DNA from: an uncultured Pseudoxanthomonas sp.
Lineage (GTDB): Bacteria > Pseudomonadota > Gammaproteobacteria > Xanthomonadales > Xanthomonadaceae
NCBI GenBank assembly: GCA_946886405.1
Contig: CAMPIO010000084.1
Coordinates: forward strand, 1 to 15,406
DNA: 15,406 nt
Direction of reading: 5' to 3'
In this document: positions 1 to 7,976 of the stretch, piece after piece
Position numbering within the stretch: position 1 is the stretch's first letter
How the letters are laid out: every line of letters starts with the position of its first letter
The notes under the pieces: model-generated
What the model was told of the DNA's origin: nothing
The model's input: the letters and a program-made list of their open reading frames with translations, nothing else
Database searches by the model: none
Made by a program: the position numbers and the translations under genes

Positions 1-38
1 ATAGTGGCCGCCCCACGTCGTCCGGTGTTCCTTCGTCC

Positions 39-1145
39 ATGAGTCGCTTGTTCTCGCCCCTCGCGCTGGGGCCGTTGTCGCTGTCCAACCGCATCGTGAT
101 CGCGCCGATGTGCCAGTACTCCTCCGAAGAAGGCCGCGCCACCGCGTGGCACGCCTTCCATTGGCCCAATCTCGCGCAGTCCGGCGCCGGACTCGCGATC
201 ATCGAAGCCACGGCGGTGGCGCCGCGTGGACGCATCAGCTGGGCGGACCTCGGCCTGTGGGACGACACCACGGAAGCCGCGTTCGCGGCAGCGCTGGCGG
301 CGACGCGCCGTTATTCCGCCATGCCGATCGGCGTGCAGTTGGCGCATGCCGGCCGCAAGGCGTCCACCCATCGCCCGTGGGACCATCACGGCGCGCAGAT
401 CGCACCGGATGCGTCGCACGGCTGGCAGACGGTATCGGCTTCGCCGGTCGCCTACAGCGAGGGCCAGCATGCGGCCGAGGCGCTGGACCAGGCCGGCATC
501 GACGCCGTCATCGCGGCGTTCGCCGACAGCGCACGCCGCGCCGTGCGGCTCGGTCTGCAGTTGATCGAGATCCACGCCGCACATGGCTACCTGCTGCACC
601 AGTTCCTGTCGCCGTTGAGCAACCAGCGCGATGACGCCTACGGCGGCACGCTGGAAAACCGCATGCGCCTGGTGCTGCAGGTATTCGATGCGGTCAAGGC
701 GGCGGTGCCCGCTTCGATGGCGGTCGGCATCCGCATCTCCGCCACCGACTGGGTCGACGGTGGGTGGGACCTGGCGCAGAGCCTCGCATTGGCGAAGGCA
801 CTGGATGCGCGCGGGTGCCACTTCATCCACGTGTCGAGTGGTGGCCTGCATCCGGCGCAGAAGATCGCGTTGAAGCCCGGCTACCAGGTGCCGTTCGCGG
901 ACGCGATCAAGCGCGAGGTGGCCATGCCCGTCATCGCGGTGGGCCTGATCACCGAACCGCAGCAGGCGGAAGACATCCTGCTGCGGGACCAGGCCGATGC
1001 CATCGGCATCGCACGCGGCATCCTCTACGACCCGCGCTGGCCGTGGCATGCCGCAGCGGCGTTGGGGGCGAAGGTCGCCGTTGCGCCGCAATACCTGCGC
1101 AGTGCGCCGCGGGAGTTCGCGGCGAACTTCGTGCAGGCGGAGTAA
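39..1145 (+). CDS. Old Yellow Enzyme family NAD(P)H:flavin oxidoreductase (YqjM/XenA-like)
   Basis: The 368-residue product reads as an FMN-dependent ene-reductase that would reduce activated C=C bonds with NAD(P)H in the cytosol. The N-terminal segment with PMCQYS places Cys25 and Tyr27 where the XenA/YqjM ('thermophilic-like') class has its flavin-tuning Cys and active-site Tyr. The substrate-binding His pair is H179 and H182 in IEIHAAHGYLLHQFLSP, followed by the family's SNQRxDxYGG stretch. The C-terminal GLI...IGIARG part matches the FMN-phosphate end of the TIM barrel. Length is normal for the class. The ATG at 39 has no good Shine-Dalgarno sequence, and only 38 bases lie upstream in the window, so the promoter is not visible. 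It converges on purD with 3 nt between the stop codons. Physiological substrate is unknown; detoxification of electrophiles is an inference from the family. Confidence 0.93.
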   Translation: MSRLFSPLALGPLSLSNRIVIAPMCQYSSEEGRATAWHAFHWPNLAQSGAGLAIIEATAVAPRGRISWADLGLWDDTTEAAFAAALAATRRYSAMPIGVQLAHAGRKASTHRPWDHHGAQIAPDASHGWQTVSASPVAYSEGQHAAEALDQAGIDAVIAAFADSARRAVRLGLQLIEIHAAHGYLLHQFLSPLSNQRDDAYGGTLENRMRLVLQVFDAVKAAVPASMAVGIRISATDWVDGGWDLAQSLALAKALDARGCHFIHVSSGGLHPAQKIALKPGYQVPFADAIKREVAMPVIAVGLITEPQQAEDILLRDQADAIGIARGILYDPRWPWHAAAALGAKVAVAPQYLRSAPREFAANFVQAE

Positions 1146-1148
1146 CGG

Positions 1149-2441
1149 TCAGGCGTCCGCGCGTTCGCGCGCGATCGCGCGCCAGCCGATGTCGGTGCGA
1201 TGGAATTCGTTCGTCCAGCGCACCTTGTCGACACCGGCATAGGCGTGGCGCTGGGCGTCGGACACCGAATCGCCCAACGCCGCGACGCACAGGACACGAC
1301 CACCGGCGCTGACCACGTGGCCGTCCGCGTCGAGCGCTGTACCGGCATGGAAGACCTTGGCCGTTGCCGGTACCTCGTCGAGGCCGGCGATGACATCGCC
1401 CGTCACCGGCGTTTCCGGGTAGGGCGCCGCCGCCATCACCACGCCCAGCGAGGGGCGTGGATCCCACTGGGCTTCGGTCGTGGCAAGCCGGCCATCGAGG
1501 GCGGCGTCGACCAGGTCCACCAGGTCCGACTGCAGGCGCAGCATCACCGGCTGCGTTTCCGGATCACCGAAGCGCACGTTGAATTCGATCACTTTCGGTG
1601 CGCCGCTCGTGTCGATCATCAGACCCGCATACAGGAAGCCGGTGAACGGCACGCCGTCGGCGATCATGCCTTGCACGGTGGGGTTGACCACCTCGCGCAT
1701 CACGCGCGCGTGCACCTCCGGCGTGACCACGGGCGCGGGAGAGTAGGCGCCCATGCCGCCGGTGTTGGGGCCGGTATCGCCGTCGCCGACACGCTTATGG
1801 TCCTGGCTCGTCGCCATCGGCAGGGCGGTGGTGCCATCCACCATCGAGATGAAGCTGGCTTCTTCGCCTTCCAGGAACTCTTCGATCACCACGCGCGCGC
1901 CGGCATCGCCGAACGCATTGCCCGACAGCATGTCGCGCACCGCGTCTTCCGCTTCCTGCAAGGTCATCGCCACGATGACGCCCTTGCCCGCGGCCAGGCC
2001 GTCGGCCTTGACGACGATCGGCGCGCCTTTGTCGCGGACGTAGGCGATCGCAGCATCCACGGCGGTATGCACGGCGTAGTACGCGGTGGGAATGCCGTGG
2101 CGCGCCAGGAAATCCTTCGCGAACGCCTTGCTGCCTTCGAGCTGCGCGGCGGCGGCGGTCGGGCCGAAAATGCGCCGGCCGGCCAGGCGGAAGCGGTCCA
2201 CCACGCCGGCGACCAGGGGCACTTCGGGGCCGACCACGGTCAGCTCCACGCCTTCGGCCTGCACCAGGGCCAGCAATCCTTCGATGTCGTTGAGCTTGAC
2301 GGCGACATTGCGGCACTTCGCTTCGGTCGCCGTGCCCGCATTGCCGGGCGCCACGATCACCTCGTCCACGCGCGGCGACTGCGCCAGCTTCCACGCGAGG
2401 GCATGCTCGCGACCGCCGGAACCGATGACCAGGACTTTCAA
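1149..2441 (-). CDS. purD: Phosphoribosylamine-glycine ligase (GAR synthetase)
   Basis: PurD joins glycine to 5-phosphoribosylamine with ATP, the second step of de novo purine synthesis. From the chosen start the protein has 430 residues, against 429 in E. coli. It begins with KVLVIGSGGREHALAWKL (N domain), has the ATP-grasp stretch VVKADGLAAGKGV (143-155) and the GARS signature RFGDPETQ (290-297). The start is a TTG at 2441, because the conserved N terminus begins exactly there, GAGGAA lies 6 nt upstream, and the reading frame further upstream overlaps the preceding gene. That gene, a lipoprotein, stops 10 nt before, so the two are very likely co-transcribed with purH. No terminator is visible between this gene and the convergent oxidoreductase. 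Confidence 0.97.
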   Translation of the reverse strand: MKVLVIGSGGREHALAWKLAQSPRVDEVIVAPGNAGTATEAKCRNVAVKLNDIEGLLALVQAEGVELTVVGPEVPLVAGVVDRFRLAGRRIFGPTAAAAQLEGSKAFAKDFLARHGIPTAYYAVHTAVDAAIAYVRDKGAPIVVKADGLAAGKGVIVAMTLQEAEDAVRDMLSGNAFGDAGARVVIEEFLEGEEASFISMVDGTTALPMATSQDHKRVGDGDTGPNTGGMGAYSPAPVVTPEVHARVMREVVNPTVQGMIADGVPFTGFLYAGLMIDTSGAPKVIEFNVRFGDPETQPVMLRLQSDLVDLVDAALDGRLATTEAQWDPRPSLGVVMAAAPYPETPVTGDVIAGLDEVPATAKVFHAGTALDADGHVVSAGGRVLCVAALGDSVSDAQRHAYAGVDKVRWTNEFHRTDIGWRAIARERADA

Positions 2442-2451
2442 GGGGTTTTCC

Positions 2452-2886
2452 TCAAGGCTGGGCCGGCGCTGCGGCCGGCGGAGTCGCGCAGGCGCGCGCG
2501 GGGAGTGCGACTTCGAAGAACAGGGCGTCTTCGCGGTCCACGAAACGACGCACGAGCACCGCATCGCTGTCGATCAGCGGCAGGATCTCGGGACGTCCGC
2601 ACAGGTCGCGCAGCGCGGCCTGTTCGCTGTCCTTCAGTGCGTCGAAGCCGGGGGCTTCGCGCGTCTTCGCGGCGCTGCCGGCCGGACTGCGCACCAGCAG
2701 GACCAGGCGGTCGCCTTCGATGGAAGCCGATTCGGTCACCAGATCCTCGAAGTAGGGCGCAGGCAGGGTGGCGGCGATCTTCGCCCTCGCATCCTGCATG
2801 GGATCCAGCCTGTCTGCACACCCCGCGAACGCCAGCACGGTGATCGTCGACAGCAGTGCGATGGAGAGGGTGCGGAAGAGGCTCAT
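2452..2886 (-). CDS. Small predicted lipoprotein between purH and purD
   Basis: I do not recognise this 144-residue protein. It opens with a short charged segment, a hydrophobic stretch and LAFAGC, giving a lipoprotein signal peptide with the lipidated cysteine at residue 23; Phe at -3 is a slightly unusual lipobox. The mature part is acidic to mixed with no obvious domain, has one further Cys pair (near CGRPEIL and RACATPP), and ends in an Ala/Pro-rich tail. The ATG at 2886 is preferred over one at 2979 because it places the signal peptide at the N terminus and does not run into purH. AAGGA sits very close upstream (1 nt) and GGAG 12 nt upstream, so the ribosome site is not ideal. The gene lies 46 nt after purH and 10 nt before purD, so co-expression with purine synthesis is likely, but no functional link can be read from the sequence. 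Confidence 0.8.
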   Translation of the reverse strand: MSLFRTLSIALLSTITVLAFAGCADRLDPMQDARAKIAATLPAPYFEDLVTESASIEGDRLVLLVRSPAGSAAKTREAPGFDALKDSEQAALRDLCGRPEILPLIDSDAVLVRRFVDREDALFFEVALPARACATPPAAAPAQP

Positions 2887-2906
2887 GTCCTTCGCTTGCT
2901 CCAGGC

Positions 2907-2926
2907 GTCGCCACCGCAGCGGCGAC
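2907..2926 (-). other. Intercistronic RNA hairpin after purH
   Basis: On the minus strand GTCGCCGC and GTGGCGAC form an 8-bp stem (one G-U pair) around the tetraloop TGCG, 6 nt after the purH stop. There is no U-tract after it, so it is not an intrinsic terminator. A role in stabilising the purH message or lowering downstream expression is inference. Confidence 0.45.
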
Positions 2927-2932
2927 ACGATG

Positions 2933-4519
2933 TTAGTGGCGGAAGTGGCGAACACCGGTGAACACCATGGCGATGCCATGCTCGTCGGCGGCGGCGATCA
3001 CTTCGCTGTCGCGCATGGAGCCGCCCGGCTGGATCACGGCCTTGATCCCTGCGGCGGCAGCGGCGTCGATGCCGTCGCGGAACGGGAAGAAGGCGTCGCT
3101 GGCCATCACCGAGCCCTCGACCACCAGGTCCGCATCCGCTGCCTTGATGCCGGCGATGCGCGCCGAGTACACGCGGCTCATCTGGCCGGCGCCGACGCCG
3201 ATGGTGCGGTGGTCCTTCGCGTAGACGATGGCGTTGGACTTCACGAACTTGGCCACCTTCCATGCGAACAGCAGGTCGGTGAACTGTGCATCGGTCGGCG
3301 CCCGCTTGGTCACCACCTTCAGCTCGTCGCGCGTGACCACGCGGTCGTCGGCGGTCTGAAGCAGCAGGCCGGAGCCGATGCGCTTGGTGTCGATGAAGCC
3401 CGGAGAGACCGGGGCCATCGGGATGCGCAGCACGCGCACGTTGGCTTTCTTGGTCGCGTAGTCGAGCGCGGCGGGCTCGTAGTCCGGCGCGATCAGGACC
3501 TCGACGAACTGGCGGTCCAGGATGACTTTCGCGGTGGCCGCGTCCAGCGTGCGGTTGAACGCGATGATGCCGCCGAAGGCGCTGGTGGAATCGGTCGCGT
3601 ACGCCAGTTCATAGGCGTCACCACAGGCCACGCCGATGGCCACGCCGCAGGGATTGGCGTGCTTGACGATCACGCAGGCCGGCGCGTCGAACTGGCGCAC
3701 GCATTCCCACGCCGCATCGCTGTCGGCGATGTTGTTGTAGCTGAGTTCCTTGCCCTGCAGCTGCTCGAACGTGGCCAGCGAGCCGGGTGCGGGATACAGG
3801 TCGCGGTAGAACGCGGCCTGCTGGTGCGGGTTCTCGCCGTAGCGCAGGTCCATCACCTTGACGAAGCTGCCGTTCGCCTGCGCCGAGAAGGCGCTGCGCA
3901 CGGGCACGTCCGACGATGTGTCGGTCACGGCGGACAGGTAGTTGCTGATCGCGGCGTCGTACTGCGCCACGCGGTTGAATGCGGCGACCGACAGTGCGAA
4001 GCGCGTCTTCGCCGACAGTGCGCCCTCGTTCGCTTCCAGTTCCGCGACCAGACCGGCGTACTGCGACGGGTCGGTCGCGACGGCGACGCGGGCGAAGTTC
4101 TTCGCTGCGGATCGCAGCATGGCGGGACCGCCGATGTCGATGTTCTCCACCGCATCGGCGAGCGTGCAGTCGGCCTTGGCGGTGACGGACTCGAACGGAT
4201 ACAGGTTCAGCACCAGCAGGTCGATGGCGCCGATGCCGTGCTCGGCCATCACCGCATCATCGGTGCCGGCACGCCCCAGCAGGCCGCCGTGTACTTTGGG
4301 GTGCAGCGTCTTGACGCGACCATCCATCATTTCCGGGAAGCCGGTGACATCAGCGACATCGCGTACGGACAGGCCGGCGTCACGCAATGTCTTCGCGGTG
4401 CCGCCGGTGGACAGCAGCTCGACATCGCGGGCGGCCAGCGCACGGGCCAGGTCGAGCAGGCCGGTCTTGTCGGAAACGGACAACAACGCCCGGCGCACGG
4501 GCTGGAGATCAAGGGTCAT
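2933..4519 (-). CDS. purH: Bifunctional AICAR formyltransferase/IMP cyclohydrolase
   Basis: PurH carries out the last two steps to IMP: formylation of AICAR with 10-formyl-THF, then ring closure. The product has 528 residues (529 in E. coli). The N-terminal MGS-like cyclohydrolase domain (about 1-150) contains [11 protein letters not shown] and [13 protein letters not shown] (68-79). The C-terminal transformylase domain has the catalytic KHANPCG with Lys286-His287. The ATG at 4519 lies directly before the conserved [12 protein letters not shown]; no Shine-Dalgarno sequence precedes it (CGTCCTCC is there instead). fis ends 64 nt upstream, and that gap holds a TATAAT on the minus strand, so purH may have its own promoter besides read-through from fis. 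A lipoprotein gene and purD follow; direct purH-purD adjacency is usual in enterics. Confidence 0.97.
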   Translation of the reverse strand: MTLDLQPVRRALLSVSDKTGLLDLARALAARDVELLSTGGTAKTLRDAGLSVRDVADVTGFPEMMDGRVKTLHPKVHGGLLGRAGTDDAVMAEHGIGAIDLLVLNLYPFESVTAKADCTLADAVENIDIGGPAMLRSAAKNFARVAVATDPSQYAGLVAELEANEGALSAKTRFALSVAAFNRVAQYDAAISNYLSAVTDTSSDVPVRSAFSAQANGSFVKVMDLRYGENPHQQAAFYRDLYPAPGSLATFEQLQGKELSYNNIADSDAAWECVRQFDAPACVIVKHANPCGVAIGVACGDAYELAYATDSTSAFGGIIAFNRTLDAATAKVILDRQFVEVLIAPDYEPAALDYATKKANVRVLRIPMAPVSPGFIDTKRIGSGLLLQTADDRVVTRDELKVVTKRAPTDAQFTDLLFAWKVAKFVKSNAIVYAKDHRTIGVGAGQMSRVYSARIAGIKAADADLVVEGSVMASDAFFPFRDGIDAAAAAGIKAVIQPGGSMRDSEVIAAADEHGIAMVFTGVRHFRH

Positions 4520-4548
4520 GGAGGACGGCGATGCGGAGCGGGGCGCGA

Positions 4549-4554
4549 ATTATA
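4549..4554 (-). promoter_or_regulatory. Candidate purH promoter -10 (TATAAT)
   Basis: A perfect TATAAT on the minus strand lies about 30 nt before the purH ATG, in an AT pocket inside GC-rich DNA. It is centred in an inverted repeat GCGCG-N8-CGCGC (4543-4560). No convincing -35 is seen at 16-18 nt (the best is CGGACG), so an activator or a weak promoter is possible. Confidence 0.4.
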
Positions 4555-4583
4555 ACGCGCTGCACCACGGCGTCCGGGGCCGC

Positions 4584-4856
4584 TCAGGCCAGCCCGTAGT
4601 CCTTGAGCTTCTTGCGCAACGTGGCGCGATGGATGCCGAGCATGGCGGCCGCGCGGCTCTGGTTGCCGTCGCAATGGTTCAGCACTTCCACGAACAGCGG
4701 GATTTCCATTTCACGCAGCACGATTTCGTACACATCGTCGGCTTCGCTGCCATCCAGGTCGCGCAGGTAGCGGCGCACGGACTGTGCGACATGCTCGCGC
4801 AGCGGCGGACGCGACGCGGTGCGTGGCGTGTCCTGGCGTGTGGAGGCAGCGTTCAA
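4584..4856 (-). CDS. fis: Fis family nucleoid-associated DNA-binding protein
   Basis: This 90-residue protein has the Fis layout: a divergent N terminus, helices [13 protein letters not shown] and [21 protein letters not shown] for dimerisation, and a C-terminal helix-turn-helix [20 protein letters not shown] (65-84) ending KDYGLA. E. coli Fis has 98 residues; the shortening is at the N terminus. Fis bends DNA and tunes rRNA and growth-linked promoters. The start is a TTG at 4856, with AGGGGA 5 nt upstream and no ATG or GTG in frame between there and the upstream stop. In E. coli fis follows prmA and dusB; here the dusB place is taken by a zinc-ribbon/DUF3426 gene. The 121-bp gap before fis may hold its own promoter; I could not identify it firmly. 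Confidence 0.93.
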   Translation of the reverse strand: MNAASTRQDTPRTASRPPLREHVAQSVRRYLRDLDGSEADDVYEIVLREMEIPLFVEVLNHCDGNQSRAAAMLGIHRATLRKKLKDYGLA

Positions 4857-4977
4857 TCGGATCCCCTGGGCGCTACGGATGCAGATGCCCGCCTTGTGCT
4901 TGTGGGTATTCGGCGGGGCGACGAGTCTAGCGCCTCATCGCGGCGCGCGCATCCGCTTTTTGATGAATCCGGGGCGC

Positions 4978-5931
4978 TTAACGGAAGTCGAAGGAAAACG
5001 CGACGACGCTGGCGCTGGGTTCGCGTATGCGCACGGCGATCTGTGCGCTCTGGCCCGGGCCAATCTCGGCCGTGGTCTCGCCTGCAGGCAGGTAGTCCCC
5101 GGGCTGCAGCGCACGCGCGCCCAGCGTGCGACCGTCCGCATCCTTCAGCGTCAGCAGAATGACGGGCCAACCCTGTGTCCAGCGCGCTTCGTTGCGGAAC
5201 GTGGCCTGCGCCAGCAACGTACCAGGCCGGTCCAGGAGGGGGCGGACATCGCGACTGAGCATGGTGAAGGCCGTGGGTTCGCGCCAGGTCGGCACGTCGC
5301 AGCGGAACACGCCGCACAAGGCCACGACAATCGGTCGCCACCCGGCCTGCATCGCGAGCCTCGCGCGATCCGCGATCACGACCTGCGTGCACAGCAGCAA
5401 CGACAACACGGCGACGATCGCCCATTGCGCGCGTACGCGGTGCGCGTGCACCGGCGTGGTGCGCGTGCGTTGCAGGAAACGGGGTCCTGTCGCTTTGCGT
5501 GCAGGAGCGGGCGCGGTGCCGGGTGCGTCGGTGGTCCTGGCTGGCGCGACGAGTTCTGCCGGCGCCGCCACGTCGCTGGGCGATGCGTCGTCCAGCGTGG
5601 CGACGTCGTGCTTGGCCTCCGATGATGTCGCGAAGACGCCAACGGGTGCCGTCTGCGCCGGTGTTTCAACCGGGGTGGCGGAAGGTGGAGATGGCGCTTC
5701 GGTGTCGCATGCTTCGCTGTCGATGGCGGGGACGTCGAGGACGTTTTCCTCGGTCGCAGGTGACGTGGCATCAGGCGTGGCGTTCAGCAGGGTCGCGAAG
5801 CTGGGCGCTGGCGTTCCCGCATCGGTCTTCATGACCAGGGCCTTGCCGCAGCGCGGGCAGTCCGCTGGCGGCGCGCCGGAACGCGGATCCCGGGCGACGA
5901 GGAACTGGCAATGCGGGCAAGCAGTGAACAT
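4978..5931 (-). CDS. Zinc-ribbon membrane protein with C-terminal DUF3426
   Basis: The product (317 residues from the ATG at 5931) has three parts. At the N terminus is a zinc ribbon of the MJ0042 type, CPHC and CPRC, with cysteines at 5, 8, 25 and 28. A long low-complexity linker rich in Ala, Pro, Thr and Asp follows (about 35-150). Then comes one transmembrane helix (about 170-187, WAIVAVLSLLLCTQVVI) and a C-terminal domain with LCGVFRCDVPTWREP and TLKDADGR, typical of DUF3426. The likely topology is ribbon in the cytoplasm and DUF3426 in the periplasm. Function is not established. A TTG at 5943 would add four residues; neither start has a clear ribosome site. It is 48 nt after prmA, so the two are probably co-transcribed, and fis follows. 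Confidence 0.85.
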   Translation of the reverse strand: MFTACPHCQFLVARDPRSGAPPADCPRCGKALVMKTDAGTPAPSFATLLNATPDATSPATEENVLDVPAIDSEACDTEAPSPPSATPVETPAQTAPVGVFATSSEAKHDVATLDDASPSDVAAPAELVAPARTTDAPGTAPAPARKATGPRFLQRTRTTPVHAHRVRAQWAIVAVLSLLLCTQVVIADRARLAMQAGWRPIVVALCGVFRCDVPTWREPTAFTMLSRDVRPLLDRPGTLLAQATFRNEARWTQGWPVILLTLKDADGRTLGARALQPGDYLPAGETTAEIGPGQSAQIAVRIREPSASVVAFSFDFR

Positions 5932-5979
5932 GCGGCTATTCAACCATGCTCGTCCGCAGGTGTGTTGTGACGGGGCGCG

Positions 5980-6894
5980 TCAGCGGCGGATGCCGTCGAT
6001 GCGCATCCAGTCGCCGTCCTGCGTGGCGGACAGCGCATCGAACCACGGGGCATAGCGGGCAAGCAGTTCGTCTTCCTGTCCGTTGAGGATGCCGGACAGC
6101 GCGATGCGGCCACCCGGCGCCACGCGGGCGGCGAGAATGTCGGCCAGGGCATCCAGTGCGGACGCAAGGATGTTCGCCACCACGATCGGATAAGTCGCGG
6201 CCGGTTCATCGTCGGGCAGGTAGACGCTGAAATGCGCGCCGACTTCGTTGCGCTGTGCGTTGTCGGCGCTGGCGAGCAGGGCCTGCGGATCGTTGTCGAC
6301 ACCGACCGCCTGCGCCGCGCCGAGTTTCAGGGCGGCCAGTGCGAGGATGCCGGAGCCGCAACCGAAGTCGAGCACGCGCTGCCCTTGCAGCAGGCCTTCG
6401 CCCGCCAGCGCGTCCAGCCAGCGCAGGCACAGCGCGGTGGTGGGGTGCGTGCCGGACCCGAACGCCAGGCCGGGATCGAGGCGCACGATCGCCGCGTCGT
6501 CGCCGGCCTCATCGGGGACTTCATGGTTCCACGGCACGATGAACGTGCGCGTGCCGAAGCGCATCGGCTTGAACTGGTCCAGCCATGCGCGTTCCCAGTC
6601 TTCGTCCTCCACCTTGCGGAAACCCACCTGCGTCCAGTCGAGTCCCGGATCGAAGGCTTCCAGTGCGGCCAGCAGCGTCAGCGCATCGGCGTCGGCATCG
6701 AACAGCGCGGTCAGCACCAGCGCCTTCCACAGGGGGGTCTCGCCGACGCCGGGCTCCAGGATGGCGCGCTCGTTGCCGGTATCGGCATCGGCATCCAGCA
6801 GGGTGACCGATAGTGCGCCCACGTCGTCCAGCGCGTTCTCGTAACGCGGCTGCTCGGCTTCGGTGCAGCGCAGGGAGAGTTCCAGGTAGGGCAT
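5980..6894 (-). CDS. prmA: Ribosomal protein L11 methyltransferase
   Basis: PrmA trimethylates ribosomal protein L11 using S-adenosylmethionine. The 304-residue protein (293 in E. coli) has the N-terminal L11-recognition domain starting PYLELSL, the linker [15 protein letters not shown], the PrmA motif [12 protein letters not shown] (142-153; Ser where many members have Thr), the SAM motif [21 protein letters not shown] (174-193) and motif IV VVANIL (238-243). The ATG at 6894 is the natural start. No Shine-Dalgarno sequence is visible before it. A weak extended -10 candidate (GACAAT with TG upstream, 6925-6930) lies about 30 nt upstream without a matching -35. It is the first gene of the leftward run to purD and is divergent from the gene at 7041. 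Confidence 0.96.
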   Translation of the reverse strand: MPYLELSLRCTEAEQPRYENALDDVGALSVTLLDADADTGNERAILEPGVGETPLWKALVLTALFDADADALTLLAALEAFDPGLDWTQVGFRKVEDEDWERAWLDQFKPMRFGTRTFIVPWNHEVPDEAGDDAAIVRLDPGLAFGSGTHPTTALCLRWLDALAGEGLLQGQRVLDFGCGSGILALAALKLGAAQAVGVDNDPQALLASADNAQRNEVGAHFSVYLPDDEPAATYPIVVANILASALDALADILAARVAPGGRIALSGILNGQEDELLARYAPWFDALSATQDGDWMRIDGIRR

Positions 6895-7005
6895 GACGGC
6901 CGAGAGGGGAATGAACAGGCCGGAATTGTCTCATGCACCCACAGGCGCGGGCTCCTGCACGACGCCCGCGCGCGTGATCGCGATCATGGTCACCTGCGCA
7001 TCGCA

Positions 7006-7034
7006 TTGAAAGGTGCGCAGCGCGCCGGGATAAT
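7006..7034 (+). promoter_or_regulatory. Sigma70-type promoter for the two-gene envelope unit
   Basis: TTGAAA (7006-7011) and GATAAT (7029-7034) each match five of six consensus bases and are separated by the ideal 17 bp. The expected transcription start is about 7041, which is the GTG of the next gene, so the message would be leaderless from GTG or have about 18 nt of leader if the ATG at 7059 is used. Confidence 0.65.
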
Positions 7035-7040
7035 GCCCGC

Positions 7041-7976
7041 GTGCCCCGGAAGCTGCTGATGCCGATGATGCTGGTGGGCCTGCTGGGAGCGCTGGCGTGG
7101 TTGCCGCTGCGCCAGGCGGGTTGGCTGCCGCATGCCGGCCCCGCGGATACTGCCATCGTCACCGCGCCGGAGATGGACCGGTCTGCCACCTTGGTCGCCC
7201 ACGCGGTGCTGCGCCCGGTATCGGCGCGCACCATGCCGGCGCTGTCGCCCTTGCGACGCGGATTCGAGGACAGCACCGATCTGTTCGCCTACTCGCGGGA
7301 ACTGATGGTGCTCGCGGCCGCCGGTGACGCTGATGCCATGTGGCTGATGAGCCTGGTGCAGGATCACTGCGCTGGCTTTGCGGCCGATCCTGCGGGCTAT
7401 GCGCAGGACACGCGCGTGATCGCCGGCCTTGCTCTGGCGAATGGTGGCGCGATGCTGGCCGCCCGCCAGCGCGTGCAACAACGCTGCGCGCGTTTCGTGC
7501 CCGAAGACGGGTTTTCGTCGGCGACCATCATCACCCGTCGCATCCAGGCGGCGCAGGCCGGCAGCCTGGCTGCGGAAGCCGCGCTGCTGGCGATGGAGCA
7601 GCCCCTGCAGGAGGGCGACGACTATCGGCGCGACCTGGTGCAGCGCGTGCTCGATTCCGGCGACCCCTTCGCCTATCTCGCCATCGCGCCGGCGATGGGC
7701 ACGATCGGCAGCGGCCGGCGCGACACGCTGGGCGAGGTGTCGGGCAGCGAGCTCACGGAGATCGCCTGGCGCGTGGCCGCCTGCCAGCTGGGGATGGACT
7801 GCAGCCCGGGGGGCTCGATGATGACCAATTACTGCGTCAACGGCGGGATCTGCTCGCAGGACGAATCGCAGGATTTCACTACCTTCGCGCGTGATGCCGG
7901 TGTGCCGCGCCAAGGTCGGGACAACGTGGACGACATGGTGGGCACGCTGTTGTCCCACCCGGGAGTGGACGGATGA
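7041..7976 (+). CDS. Uncharacterised secreted or membrane-anchored protein with six cysteines
   Basis: I do not recognise this 311-residue protein. The GTG start gives MPRKLLMPMMLVGLLGALAW, a positively charged end plus hydrophobic core, so it is exported or anchored with the body in the periplasm. The middle is helical, with repeated segments such as LAAAGDADAMWLMSLV, AAQAGSLAAEAALLAM and LDSGDPFAYLAIA that resemble Sel1/TPR-type A/G/L spacing. It has six cysteines (110, 149, 248, 254, 265, 271); the last four form C-x5-C-x10-C-x5-C, which suggests disulfides. An alternative ATG at 7059 has GGAAG 6 nt upstream but would lose the Arg-Lys of the signal. It overlaps the next gene by ATGA. Function is unknown; the Sel1-like reading is a weak resemblance only. 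Confidence 0.8.
   Translation: MPRKLLMPMMLVGLLGALAWLPLRQAGWLPHAGPADTAIVTAPEMDRSATLVAHAVLRPVSARTMPALSPLRRGFEDSTDLFAYSRELMVLAAAGDADAMWLMSLVQDHCAGFAADPAGYAQDTRVIAGLALANGGAMLAARQRVQQRCARFVPEDGFSSATIITRRIQAAQAGSLAAEAALLAMEQPLQEGDDYRRDLVQRVLDSGDPFAYLAIAPAMGTIGSGRRDTLGEVSGSELTEIAWRVAACQLGMDCSPGGSMMTNYCVNGGICSQDESQDFTTFARDAGVPRQGRDNVDDMVGTLLSHPGVDG

Noticed and set aside
1200..2843. Long plus-strand open frame across purD and the lipoprotein
   Set aside because: It is antisense to well-supported genes, has biased Arg/His composition, and spans two genes plus their junction.
2768..4555. Long open frame (595 codons) on the plus strand across purH
   Set aside because: It is a shadow of purH in GC-rich DNA: low-complexity composition rich in Arg, His, Gly and Val, and no recognisable domain, while purH on the other strand is complete.
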